Below, piece after piece: positions 49,301-62,429 of a stretch of DNA of 64,000 nucleotides. Numbering within the stretch: position 1 is the first letter of the stretch; each line of letters starts with the position of its first letter. Made by a program: the position numbers and the translations under genes. Origin of the DNA: Anopheles merus (lineage: Eukaryota; Arthropoda; Insecta; Diptera; Culicidae); contig NC_054084.1 in NCBI RefSeq assembly GCF_017562075.2, positions 9,652,140 to 9,716,139 on the forward strand. Direction: 5' to 3'. The notes under the pieces are model-generated. The model searched no databases, was not told the origin of the DNA, and saw only the letters and a list, made by a program, of their open reading frames with translations.

Positions 49301-52300
49301 GCTCCTCGCACTGGCGTATAATGCACGCACCGCAGCTGCTGTTCTTTTCCCGAATTTTGTCGGTGGAGTACTTTCCGCTGAAGAAAAGAAAAAAAAAGGC
49401 ATAAGAACGCTGGGGGTTAAACGAAACCCCCGACCAAACGGGGCGATGGCCACCCTTAAACAGTGGGAGGGAGGTTTGCGTGCCTAATTTCGCAGAAGCG
49501 TCCCAGTCCTTCAACAATCTGCGAACTATTAGCTAAGGATACATGGGGAAAAGTCCTTATTTTTTCAAAATCCCACTTAAAGCTGAGCTCGGGCCTCTTC
49601 TCCATCCGGTAGAGCATATCAAAATGCTACAAAAAACTAACGCGAAAAATGCTCTCCTCATGATGACATGCCGTACCTCAAACTCATCAAACTCACAAAA
49701 GGCGCCTAGCGACCATTTTTCTAAAGCCCGCCCTGTAAAATGATATGCACCGAGAGTGCGCGCACCAAGTTCGAAGAATGTTTCCTCCCCTCCCACGCCC
49801 CCCCCCCCAATCCGAGGCAGCAGCAGGATGGTTGGCTTTTGCGTAAACTTTCCATTCATCCGGCCCGGACGGACGGAACACACCAACCACGTTGGCGGCG
49901 GCGGCGGCGGAGGATGATGATGACGACGATGACATGCCGATTCTCGGTAGTTTCTCGGTGTATACGATGTCGCGGCGCACCGACACACACACACACACAC
50001 ACATAAAACAATGAAAGGAAAGCGCAACTTTAGGTCTAAGCCCTTTTTCCAAGATACGAGCAGCAGAGACCGGGAGACAGGCGCAGTTCGGCTCGTTCGC
50101 TCGTTGCGTACTGTTGTTGCTGAATGCGTGGAACTTGGTCCTCGGGTATGAATGAAACCCTACCCAGCTTCGATGATTTTACCGGAATTACTACACCTCC
50201 CCCCCCCCCCCCACCATTTCCCACCGAAAAACGACTCACCCGATGGGACCGTGGCACTTGAGCTCTTTCAGCAAGTTGAGCATCGGCGAGGAAAGGTAGT
50301 CCTGGCATAGATACACGGTCCATTTGCACATTAACCTGTAGCGAGAAAAGGGTAACGGAGTGGAGGACGTCCCCCCAATGCCGCATGTTAGGTGCCGGGT
50401 TTGCGGAAAGACATACACATGCCAGCTTACCTATAGTAACCGGCTAGGCAGGTTACGAACGAGTTCAGTTCAGTCTGATCATGAAAGTCTATACAGTATG
50501 GCTCCGACTGGTCTTCCAGCGCGAGTTTCACCGTCAGCTTCTCCACCAGTATGGTGAGTATTTCGTCGATATTCGTCACGTGCTGCCACTGTTGGAATGG
50601 AAGCGAAATGTGAGTATGGAGTAAGCATGCAAGCACATTCTAAGGTCCTCTGGCGCGTATAACAGGACCGGACATTACCTTGCTGGCATAAAACACCTTC
50701 AGGCCGGGCGTCGTGGTCGCATCCTCGTGGTCCAGCGTACGCTCCAGCCCGCCGCCCGTCGAGCCGTACTTGGTCGTTTCGCGGCTCGATACCGCCGTAC
50801 CGTAGGGCTGAAACCGTAGCTTCACCGGACATTTGCCGGTGCGCGAGCTGAACTCCCTCCGCGGGTACTGTATTTCGGCGGCGTACTCCTCGTACAGATA
50901 GCCCGGCGCGATGTTGTCGATATCGTTGATGTAAACGTTCTTCACGTAGCTGTGTTGCGATAGTAAAAAACGGGAGAGTTTGTACATGAAAAGGATCTTA
51001 CGGGTGGTGTGACGCATGTTGTCGGCTGTGCCGCCGCCGCCTCCCCTCCCCCCCTCCCCCCAAACCACTTACTTCACATCGTGATCTCGGTTCTGGATGG
51101 AGTTGAGCGATTCGAATATCCGCTTCTGGGCGACGTTCACGAAGCACACCGAATGCTCGCGGCTAATCTTGCGCGGGATGTACTTCTCAAAGTCACGCTT
51201 CAGCTCGCTCAGCCCGACCTTGTCCTCGATCATCTTCCGGTACATGTCGTTCACGACGTAGCCGAGTATTTTGTTCTTGTACTTCCGGTAGTCGATCTCC
51301 GGGATGCGGTTGTGCAGCAGATCGTACCGGAGCTGGCTGTAGTAGTAGTTGAACAGCTCCTGGTCGAGCGCTTTCAGGCAGGATAGGTCCGGGACCTGAG
51401 GAAATTAGTGAAAACAGGAAGAGGAATGCATGTGAATATCAAATGTGATCTTCGTAGTATTTGTTTGTTTTGAGAGCCCTTTCGCTTTGAATATACAAAA
51501 CAACATCCTTTTGTGGTTGTCTTCCAGACTAGAGATAGGTAGTAGTGATCCAGATTTATGAATCTGAGTGAATCTTCAGAGTGTGAATCTTTGAAATGAA
51601 CCTTAAGTCGATAATTTTTTTTATGGATTCATGAGTCACTAATGATTGACGAATTTCTCGAACATTCTTAAATCTCTGACAATTCTTGAATCTTAAAAAA
51701 AAAAAACCATAAATCCCTGAAGATTTATGAATCTATAGAGAAACAATAATATCTACAGATTCAAGGAACTCTAATGAATCATAAATCCTTGAAGATTGCA
51801 GTCTTCAAATCTCTAGCGATTCATGAATCTCTAATGATTCGTGGATCTCTAAAAATGATGAATCACAAAGGATTCATCAATCTAAAGAGATTCACCAACG
51901 TCCAAAGAGTCAATGTTTGCAATACCCCGTCATATGTGGCCATATGAAACTTAAAAGATTCAGAAATCATTACGTATGAATCATTACGAAAAATTCAAGA
52001 AGCACAACACTACTCCGAACATAATTAGGACGCGCAATATAGAACAAAAAACCAACTATTTGCCAACAACCGAAAGATGAACATCCCTGCCCAGGGGTGC
52101 CATTTGCAAGCGATAAAACGCGAAGATAAATTCCTATGTACCAGGTATACGTACGCTACAGCTAGCTTCTCTCGTCGTGGGGGTTACAGGCTTTTGCTAT
52201 CTCAAAACGGGAGACGACCACAGAGAGCTGTTAAGATAGAGCGGCTGGAGCGGATGTAAACTAGCGCAATTGTTTAAAGTTTCACATCCCGAGAAGGAGG

Positions 52301-53486
52301 GGAAGGCAAATATTTTGCTAAATCATCACACCCGTTTATCTAGTCCTTCCCCCTGCCACGAAAAGTGCAAACAACCGTCTTCCCGGAGCGACTGCTTTAG
52401 AGGGTTTGCATCCATTCACCGCACACACACTCTCTCTATCTCTCTCCATATCTTGTACCGTCCAAGTTTCCGACGTAAAGCAAACCGTACACTGGAGCAA
52501 GGGAACCGAACGAACGTAAAATCACGTCCCACCATCAAGAACATCGCGTCCAAAAGGCAAATAGATTAGTTATATTACAATTCCGAACCACACCCATACG
52601 CCATAAGAGCACAAAACACACACACACACACCACTGCATGTATTTAATATCAAGTGCAACCAAACTAATCGGTCTAGGCAGTGCCCTAGGCAACAACAAC
52701 TGCCGAAAGAGAGAGAATAATCAAATAAAAGTAAGTTTGCCCAATCTGTTATACAGTGTGTTCTGTGAAGCCTACGGGGGCATATACAGTGCAGCCCAAG
52801 AACGCTTGGAGGATTAATTATGGATGCAGCAGTGTGTGTGTGGGGCTAAGGAAAATAAACAGCCCGAATGGGCCGCTGCTGGCTTCCACGATCGATCCAC
52901 GAGCACACTTTTTATTAGTTATGCATGGGCCTGGATGTTTAATTTATTAATGTTTCACTTCAGCTTTTTCCACTGTTTTTCTCTCCTTCTCTTTGCCGCT
53001 CCCGGAGTTAGCCGGGGATGGATATCTAATAATTCATGGAAGTTACAACTATGCAACTTTTGCTCTAACTGTGTCACCACCACTACCGGGGTGGGACGTA
53101 CTTGTAAGCTCACCCCACAAACAATCTTTACACCCGTCGAAGTCTTTTATTATTTAAAAAAAAAAAAGCAAGAAAGCACTCCAATAACTTCTGTGCTTCT
53201 GACACATGGATTGACACAATTGACAACAGCTTACCTTGAACCGCAACCGAAAGTCGTACTTCTTGTCCGTGGACGGACGGCTCCCGCCGGCCAGGAACCA
53301 TTTCTCGTCGTGCAGCCGCAACCCGACCAGCGCAAACACGACCGGCTTTATCTTGAGCTGCTCGCAGACCGCCCGGCAGACACGCTCGCACGTATCGTCC
53401 TCACCGCTGGCGCGGCCCACCACCGGCACCTGGATGAAGCAGTCCGCCACATAGTTGAACACCTGGTACGCCGCTTCATCGGGCAT
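46388..53486 (-). CDS. hop: Janus kinase hopscotch (JAK tyrosine kinase)
   Basis: This is the receptor-associated tyrosine kinase of the JAK/STAT pathway, acting at the inner face of the plasma membrane. Thirteen coding exons on the minus strand (53486-53235, 51395-51073, 50949-50679, 50588-50431, 50335-50240, 49377-49264, 49181-48877, 48758-48631, 48545-47894, 47814-47701, 47598-47048, 46966-46629, 46535-46388) join in frame to 1149 residues, near the Drosophila protein's length. Order: FERM region (about 1-350); SH2-like domain keeping its phosphotyrosine Arg (CIIRQC, Arg388); pseudokinase JH2 (HGH 627-629 in place of HRD, GDPG 652-655 in place of DFG); kinase JH1 with GEGNYG 882-887, Lys907, HRDLAARN 1000-1007, DFG 1020-1022 and activation-loop tyrosines 1032-1033. 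Two introns have non-consensus donors (GTGCGT, GTTTGT). The start ATG is preceded in frame by a stop. Intron 1 is long (1.8 kb) and repeat-bearing. Confidence 0.95.
51530..52015. repeat. Tandem repeat element in hopscotch intron 1
   Basis: An array of imperfect units based on GATTCATGAATCTCTAA, many of them palindromic (ATTCATGAAT). It is bounded on the left by GTAGTAGTGAT (about 51540) and on the right by CAACACTACTC (about 52003-52015), a short inverted pair of ends. It is non-coding. Confidence 0.75.
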
Positions 53487-55179
53487 AGCGAACGGGGTTT
53501 TTCCGCGGGTCAACTACCGGCGCAACGATCGCGCACCGGTAGCCACACAGGAAGGAAAATGATATCCTTTCTCTACCACTCTCTAATCTCTACAGCTTGC
53601 TGTCTTTACTACCAATACGGACGCGTTGTGTGTTTATTGGACACTTTTTTTCATGGACGCAAATAACAAGATAGACGTTTAAGTAGTTATAACTGCAGTA
53701 ACATTGTTTAAAACTTCAAACTCCTTCAAGCTCCTTCTTTCTTAGCTCTAACCTGCTCTAAATCTGGTACGCTCTCATCGACCAGCGCTCGACGGAACTA
53801 GACACATTAAAATGGGAAACCTTCTAATTCTGTGTGACATTTGATCAATTCATTCGCCTTCCGCGAACGGGATGGCATCATATCCGCGTCGTTTCCGCAA
53901 CCGCACACACGTGTTGTTGTTAAACGCACTTTGAACATTTTACACAGATATCACAGATATAAAATTCCTTCGACTTTGCACCACACCAACCACACATCGG
54001 TACCGATGCATCGGACGCGATTGATGAACGGCAGAGGAATGTTGTTGCTCGGCTGCTCTATTCTACGTGCTTAATTAGGCGGGCTCAAACCGAATGCCTT
54101 TGGAGCCACTCCGTGTGCGTGTGAGTGTGTGTCGCCAAGGCTTAGACGTGGGTAGGTCCTGCTGTCGTCTGCTGTACATCTGTTCAGACGCTTGAATGTC
54201 GGCTCGTGGCCGTTACTCTGTGAGTTGATTGGTGGTTGTGGTTGGTTCCTTGCTCAAACGGTTTCGATGATGTCCGTTGGGAGGTCACTTTGGCAAGCTT
54301 GCGTTGCAGGGCCACCCATAACCATCCTTTCTAGCCGGTGGCTGTACGTATGTATTGGGCTGTAACGATTCGAAGCAGAGAGAGAGAGAGACATATAAGA
54401 AACAGTTTAATTGACCATAGGAAGGTAGCTCGGTACTTGGTAAAACAATTGATTACATTATGCGCGCCCAAATAGCAATTCCACTGTAAAGGGTGTGTAT
54501 ATCTGTATATATTTAATTCATTAAGCTTCACCACCACCCCGGGGATTCCGCGGACGCCCATGCTTTAACGGCCGAACCATCGACGATGCCATCATCACAC
54601 CACAACACCACCACCAACGAGTGGTACGGGAAAGTGACCACCAATTTCAACAACTACTGACAGCCGAAGGATGAGTTAATAATATATGCGGTAACCTGTT
54701 GCCGGGCATAACGCCACGACAGGACAGTGAGCGCGAGCGCGTTAACGCGATAGGATGGGAATGAAATCCCCTCCCTTAAAGCCGGAACTCTGATAAACCC
54801 AATAAATGGGTGGGTTAACATAATTTAAAGCCATTGAACAGGGGGTGGAGGGTCAGTAGAATCGTGATAAGTGAAACGAATGCACACGCGAAACGCGGTT
54901 TGATCGGAGGAATTAAACGCGCATTAAAATGATTCCGCGACACGCAAAACCACACACACACGCAGACAGTGGTGTTGGGTAGACAAAACGAATTTAAATG
55001 CTCATTAGAGATTTAATTGTAACTGATGATTGGTTTGATGGGATTTTTACGGTAAAATAAAACGAACGCATTGTCAGGGTGATTTAACAATGAATTATCA
55101 ATTGTAAACATACAAAGCAGCTACAATCTTCATATAGCTCAACAAGTGAAATTTATTATTTGAGTTTGGTGAAAAAATG
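53487..55179. other. Region upstream of hopscotch
   Basis: No protein exon is supported. It should contain the hopscotch promoter and non-coding leader exons. A GA-run (54379-54391) and a CA-run near 54951 are visible. I found no TATA box I would defend. Confidence 0.4.
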
Positions 55180-56080
55180 ACCTTGCTAGATACGCAGACG
55201 ACGCTTTGGAGCGTGCCCCAACGACTCCGATCCGACTCCGGCTATTGTTAGTTCGATTCCGACTCGGGTAAAATTGGATCCACTAGCTCTTTCCGCAGTT
55301 GCGGTCGGGCGGAGTCGAAGTCGTTCCAAGACGTGCGGAGTCGTTCGGAGTTGGCCAAAGGCATTTCAACTAATGGTGTTTTTTCCTCTTCTTAAATAGA
55401 CTCCGGCCGACTCCGGACGACTCCGGACGACTCTGGAGACTTCGGAGCACTATGACTTCAAATGACACCAACTACGGCGTACGACTCCGGACAACTCTGG
55501 ACGACTCTGGACGACTTGGTACGACTCCGGATAAGTCCGGACGACCCCGAACAACTCCAAACAGCTCCGGACGACTCCGGAGACTCTGTGCGACTATGAC
55601 TCCGCATGACTCCAACTACGGACGACTCCGGACGACTCTGGACGACTCCAGACAACTCTGGAGACCCCGTACGACTCGGGAGACTCCGTACGACTATGAC
55701 TCCGGATGATTCCGGACAACTCCGGACGACTTCGGACGACTCTGGACGACTTGGGACGACTCCGGATGAGTCCGGACGATTCCGAACAACTCCGAACAAC
55801 TCCGGATGACTCCGGAGACTCTGTGCGGCTAGGACTCCGCATGACTCCAACTACGGACGACTCCGGACGACACTGGAGACCGCGTACGACTCGGGAGACT
55901 CCGTACGACTTTGACTCCTTACGACTCCGGACGATTCCGAAACGACTCCAGACGACTCCGGACGATTCCGAAACGACTCCAGACGACTCCGGACGACTAA
56001 ACACTACTCCGGACGACTCCTGGCTAGGCAGGCCTAGTCGGTCACGTCCCCAAATTTTTTCCAACGTTACCCAGCACTAG
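55180..56080 (-). repeat. Repeat element copy 1 (9-10 bp GACTCCGGAC array), minus orientation
   Basis: The core (about 55395-56020) is an array of 9-10 bp units of the type GACTCCGGAC. Its right end reads, on the minus strand, CTAGTGCTGGGTAACG (near 56066-56081). Its left part carries a non-repetitive tail that, on the minus strand, contains CAATAGCCGGAGTCGGATC (around 55230-55250). Both ends match copy 2 at 59.7-60.3 kb. The many open frames here (Asp/Ser/Gly/Arg/Thr repeats) are artefacts of the array. Confidence 0.8.
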
Positions 56081-59000
56081 ACCTTGTACTTTGAAGGTCT
56101 TTGATTCAGAAATCATAATCATATGTCCCCTTTCTTCACGTGTGCCAATTTCAACCGAAAGCCATCGATCTGTGGTTGATACCTTTAATCACTGTCAATG
56201 ACGTCGGGATACCCGCGAGGTACACCGCGTCTTTTGGGGAATCAGTTAGAAACATCATTGTCAAGATTTACCCCTCTCAACCCTTCCATTAACATCTACT
56301 GTCGCCAGTTAAGCATTCCTTAACCTCTTTGATATCAGAATGAAACGTTCCCCACCAGCACAGCCCAGAGAGGTGGGGGTGGTGGTTTTGCACTAATTTC
56401 ATGTGAACTGGTAGAATCCATTCAACATAGCTTTGGGGTGTTGTTTTTCCCAGAACAATAGATATTGAATAGCAGCAGGCCCCCGGGACAGGCAACCGAT
56501 GTTGTAACCGATCATGCACGAACGTGCTCATACAACTTGGTTGGTGGTGATTTGATGCTAATTATTTGATTGCCATTTTACGGACAATTTTTTGCCGATC
56601 GACTTGAGTTTGTGTTCGGTGGAAAGTTATGCTATTTTAGTTAATTATCCTTACGCATACCGAACAGGGCTAGTCCTAACAAAAGAAGCTATTTAAACAG
56701 CAAAACACTTTCAGATGTGTGGGCAGTCACAAAACGAAAAAAAGTAATCTTGCAAGCGGAGCTGCTGGCACACGAACGCGCGGCGGCGCCGTTAATGACG
56801 TACGACTTCCCTTTCTTCCCACCCACCAGGCGGCATCACACACGCCGTAGAAAATGCGTTTGTTTGTGTATTTTAAAAATATAATAAAACAGAAACGCAG
56901 AGACGCGATATATTTGCGATTGAAATGTGCAAATGAGAGCGCGGCTCGTTGACGCGTTACTGCCACTGCTGCTGCTGCATCATCATTCGATATTTTCTCG
57001 ATTTTCCCCTGGGCCACACAAAACGAAGAAAAAGGCAGCAGCAGCACACACACACACACACCGACGTATCGATTTTTCGTGACCAAAACCATCAACTGGC
57101 TGGTTTTAACTTCAACACTTGAACAACTGCATCCTAACGAGCACACGCGAGAATGCGCTTGGCGCACCGTTCCCGGGGTTCGGTTTTAAAGCGCGCCTCA
57201 ACCTCAAGCACCACCGTCCTCCACAAGCTTGATAATTAATGCACATTAACTGCACACCAACCACAACACAAAACACACAGCAGCAGAGCACATGCACATT
57301 GGGACGGATTATTTGCTTCGGTGCAAAAACGAACGGTGTGTGTGCAGGTGTTACAGTGTGAGCTGAGAAATACATTCCGCATCGCGCCATTGCATGACTT
57401 GTTCCCTCCTCTCCCTAGAGGGGAGGGAGAGTGCGCGCATAAGGTCCACGATGGCCGCGCGTTGACAATTGGGCAGGTCGTCTGCTGCGTCGATCTGCGT
57501 AGCCGGGCATTCGACACACGAAAGGAGGCAGCACCATGCAACGCACACGCGCCATTACTTCTCTCTCATCAACTTTATACGGCTGAATGCACTTTGGATG
57601 CAACGGAGAAAAGACTCTTCTCCTGTCTGCCTTGACCAGTGAGGCAGAGAAGAGATTTGTTTTAATTATTCCTTGCCCTGTTTTCTGCCCCGTTTTCTTC
57701 CTTTTTCTTGCCAGCAGCAGAAGGGTTAAATTAACGATCTCAGTTAAACGCAGATCTTTGCTTACACTTTATGGAGTGCGCGCGCGCGCATTCTCAACCC
57801 CCGCGCTTTGTGGTTCTGTGTTCTGCGTTTAGATAAATGCACTAAAACCCTATCGTTGTCGTCGTCGTCGGTATAAATTGCTGACACGCCGTGTTAAAAC
57901 GAATGCTTTCTTCGCTGCGCCAACCGGCAGCACACATCGTCGCTTCGCGTTTGCATAAAGCTCATGTGTGCTGTGTGCTTCATTGTAAGGGAGCCTACAA
58001 ACGGGACACACGGGACACACAGGGGGGAAGGCAGTTCTCAAGTGCAGTAGCGGCGGCAAGTGTGCTTTAGCTGCATTTCCTTGGCATGCAATTATTTTGC
58101 AGGGGTTTTTAGTGGGTAATTAAATTGGCATTTTTTACAAATTTGGCTACATTTTGAAGGTTATGTATCATTTTATGTGGTAGATTTTGCAAAACAAGTC
58201 ATACCTATAAAGGACAAATTAAGGATACATTAAGGACATTATAAGGATATCAACAAAAATAAATTAAAAAGCCAACAAGTGAAAGAATATTAAAATCCAG
58301 TTAATAAAATTTAGCTCACATTATAACAACCTACCCAGAAATTGCATCCGAAACTGTAAAATAATCTGCATAACTGTTAAACAATTTGCCAAACTATGGG
58401 GGGGGGGAGAAATTAAATTAAATTCAATTAAAAAAAAAGGAAACCCTGCGACCTTACCACCCCTTGGAGAAGGGCTGGAGGAGAGTTCATTCTGCGAAAT
58501 GGAAATGAAAAGACCCGAGAGCTTAATGTATTTCTATGCACTTTGTTCGTTTTTTTTTTTTGAAACGATTTTGCAACTCGCTGGTGCATAAAAGTGAGAA
58601 GTGCATACGAGCGGCGCGCGCGCGGACTGGAGAGAAGGTTGGCCGTGTTTTAAAATGATAGCATTCTCCCGCCCCTCCAACTGCATTCTCCCTTCCGCAA
58701 TAAGAGTAACACGCCACCACATCGCTCTACCGCCCTTCCAACTCTCCGCCGCTTCCCCTGTACCGGACGGCTTTGGTGCATAAATTAATAAATTTTGCAT
58801 TGTTTACACTTGCAATCGCAGCTCCGCTGTTTGAGCAGCAGTGGATGGATAGCGGGGTGATGGTAAGAAGGGAGAAGGTTATCTTTAACTTGTACGTGTG
58901 TGTGCACATGCAGCAGCAGCAGCAACGGTCCCCGCCAACACCAAACTCACCACCCTCTGCCACGTATCGACTCGGGTGTAGATTGCTTTCTTCGATAATT

Positions 59001-59655
59001 GCACAAACCCCTCGCCCTTCAACGTTTACCGCCTCTTCCTTCTACTGCTCCTCATAGTCTGAGCGACAAAGTACATGTGACAGAGGGAGAGAGGGGAACA
59101 TACACACAACCGAAGGGTGATAGAGACGTTGCAACAGAATGTGCCGTCGTTTTAACATCCTCGCGCGCGAAATCCGATGCAGCGCTCGAAATGACGAACG
59201 AGCGCGCACACAGACACACACACACACACAATTTCCATCGGATTATGCACTTTTCAGTGCATACTGAACTCACTCCCCCCCAAACCACCCGATCCCTTCG
59301 AACGGAGAGTTCCTTTTTGCCAACTTGGAAGGCATGCATAGTTCTATTGTTTTGATTCTAGAGGGCACATGATGCGAAAAGGGATTGCCGCAGCAGTTGG
59401 AGTGCAGTTGTAACAAGAGCCACTCCACAAAAACCCCGGGATGGAAGGGAAAACGGTGCTTGCAACAGAGCCGAGGTAGAGAGAGAGTGTTTTGTAACTG
59501 CTGCGTTCGGGAATTTGCAAAAAGGAAAGAAAAACATGGTGCGTTGTACGGTGAGGAATTATTTCAACGAAAAGGCCTGGAGATAGACACCGTCGGGAAG
59601 GAAAGCTGGATGGAGGCCATGTGTCACGCGGATCGCAATTCATTTGCTCGACAAT
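56081..59655. other. Non-coding stretch between the two inverted repeat elements
   Basis: No supported exon. Simple runs include CA near 57045-57060, GCGCGC near 57780, a G-run near 58400 and CA near 59213-59229. Short open frames have no recognisable protein features. Confidence 0.45.
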
Positions 59656-60265
59656 GAATGGACTAGTGATGGGTTAGTTTGAGAAAATTCCGGAGTCAAC
59701 TGTGATCCAAATCCGACAATTTCGCAACCGTCTCGGGACGGTAGGTCCGCCCAACATTGTCCGGAAACGTTCAGAATTGTTTGAAGTTGCCCGGAGTCGT
59801 TCTGAGTCGTCCGAGATCATCTGGAGTCATCTGGAGTCATGCGATGTCGTTCGAAGTCGTCTGGAGTCGTCCGGAGTCGTCCGAAGTTGGAGTCTTCCGG
59901 AGTCGTCTGGAGTCGTCCGGAGTCGTCCCAAGTCGTTCGAAGACATCCGGAGTCGTCCGGAGTCGTCCGGAGTCGTCCAGAGTCTTCCGGGGTTGTCCGG
60001 AGTCGTCCGAAGTTGGGGTCTTCAGGAGTTGCCCGGAGTTCTTCAGAGAGTTATCCAGAGTCTTTCGAAGTCGTCCGGAGTCGTTCGGATTCGTCTGGCG
60101 TCGGACATCTCCTGACGACTCCAACTCCGGTCGACACCAACTTCAGACGACAGCGACTCCGGTCGAAACTAGTGATTTCGACTTAGCCGGATTCAGAATC
60201 GGCCTATCAATAGCCGGAATCAGATCAGAGTCGTGGATGCACTTCAGAGAGCACACTACTATAAG
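59656..60265 (+). repeat. Repeat element copy 2 (9-10 bp GGAGTCGTCC array), plus orientation
   Basis: It starts with CTAGTGATGGGTTAG (near 59662), continues into an array of GGAGTCGTCC units (about 59765-60110), and ends with a unique tail containing CTAGTGATTTCG and CAATAGCCGGAATCAGATC (near 60206-60226), closing around GCACACTACT. Copy 1 at 55.2-56.1 kb has the same head, array and tail on the other strand. Confidence 0.8.
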
Positions 60266-62400
60266 GGACAGTAAAATTCAATGCACCAAAATTGGTATGC
60301 AAAACAACAATTAACTCGTTTGTACAAACTGCCTCCTTAACTCCATTTCCCAAATAACGCCAAATTTTCCCTAAATATGCCTTAAGCTGCATCATTCAAT
60401 CAACATAATTAAACATTCGTCTGCTACTGTGCGTGGGTTTGTTTTCTGTCCGTGTGCGTGTGCCATTTTAATTAATATTTCGACAAAAAGCTACAATTAA
60501 TAGGCGCATATATGCTTTCACCTTTGTAGGCCCCCATTCCCAAACCCGCACATCAATTTTACCTGAAAGGCATCAGCCGATTGAGAGGCGGCTTTGACGG
60601 TTGGACTTCATTTGCTTCACCGTATGTAGTACACCACCATCAAAACCACACCCGGCCGTGTTGTTCAGCATGATCAGAACACGCACCTACCGTGTGTCGG
60701 CCAGGGATCGCCTGTAATTGATATTTTCCATTAGCGCTAACGTCAACTGTGTGCGGTGTGTGGATGCGGCCGCTGTGGAGCCGAGGAAGTGGTTTGAATT
60801 ACAAACCGCCAACGCACACACCCCGAATGCATGTGCAGCGGGACACAACACGCGGTAGAAAACCTATGCCGCCGCTGTGGAATGTTTAAAAAGGAGTAAA
60901 TAATGCGCGCGCTTCGGGCTTGCCGATCATGCATATCATTACGAGGAAAGCGTTTGTATTAACGGAAGCGAGAGGAAGGAACAGTAGGGCTTGGTTTTCA
61001 AATGGTGGCGCGATGCACAAAATTACAGAAAAATGGGTTTATTTCCCATTCCGTTAAATATTGAAACTGGTGGCGTCCGTAAGTTTTCCATCACTCGAAA
61101 CCGAACAAGTGCGCTTGAAGGGAAGAGAAGCGTTAACGATGATATGAATACGGGAAATATTAGGACCATGACACAACACCACCAGCAGAGAGCTCTGCCG
61201 TGGCCCACAGGAGCTTATTTGAATGTGAATGATCCATCAAGTTATAAACAGCATTGACTGTGCTGAAGATCCTTGGCGTGAAGCACCAAATGGCGCTTAT
61301 TCTACTTTGTATGAACTGTATGAACCCCACATTCTAATCTTGCAAGCAACTTGTTTTCGAGAATCGATTACTCCCGACCCATGAAAAAGGTCGAAAATAA
61401 ATCAGAAACCTCAACCGTGTTCCACCCTGTGAGCAAAGATTGATTTGTAACCAAATTCTGACTAGAAACAAGCCAAGTTTATACCAACAAACTGTGACCT
61501 GGGCAAGTCCGGCGTAGACTACACAAAAGAATCAAATGTTGATACCGACGACTGGACTGTGTGTGCGCTTGGTGGGACAGGACGTCAGCCTCCCTCTGTT
61601 GGAGTTGGCCGAATCAACCCCAAAACGTTGCATCAACTCCAAAAAAAAAAACGGGGTTGATCGATCACTTTTCTCACTCCGCATTGCATGGCATAAACTT
61701 TAATCTTATCAGTTTTCAGGAGGGCAAGCAGAAAAGAAGACAGCCAACAAAGCTCCCATTACCAACATCGGGCTCGGTTTGATATTTACGAGAACCTTTA
61801 CCGATCGTGTTACACACACATTAGAGGTTTGTGATTTCCAAAAAAAAGAAAGGAAGAAATCGCGAAACACAAACCAAAACTTTTAAAATGCTAAAGGTAC
61901 AAGCTACGGGCACCGTTTCCCATCGAATGTCAACAAGCAGGGGGAGAACATGTTTCTTTAATTTGAAATTTAGTGAAATATATTCCTTCCGCTGCGCACG
62001 GGGGGGGGGGGGGAATGGGGGTTTGGAGAACGAATTAAAATCGCTGCTCTGATCGTGGAGATGCCAAAAGCCAGCAGCAGCAGCAGCAGCTTCACGCTGC
62101 GCCTAAAGAAGAGCAGTTAAAGATTACACAACAGAAACAGCGTGGTGGAAGGACTTGAGAAACAAATGGGGACGACTGGGGGAGGGGAGGAGGATTTATT
62201 CCAACAGACAAGCATTTAAAATGTAGCAAAAATACAACCGTGCGTGTCTGCCCGCCGCCCCAAAGGGTCGAAGGATCCAAGCCAACCGAACCCAACACAA
62301 AAAAAACGAGGCAAAAAGACACACAAGGACAGATAGCGATAGAGGATCGTTCTTCGTTTTTCTGTGCTTCGCTGTTCCCTAGATCTCGTGTCATTTTCGG
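60266..62400. other. Non-coding stretch
   Basis: No supported exon and no recognised repeat apart from short homopolymers (A-run near 61641, G-run near 62001-62013) and a CAG run near 62075-62090. Confidence 0.4.
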
Positions 62401-62429
62401 GAACCACTCGGAGGACTAGAGGTAGCGCG

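Noticed and set aside
43259..52015. Regularly spaced repeats checked for a CRISPR-like array
   Set aside because: The units are contiguous or degenerate without unique spacers, and the genome is animal.
55452..56080. Overlapping open frames on both strands (up to 156 codons)
   Set aside because: They translate only the GACTCCGGAC array; open in several frames because the unit lacks stops.
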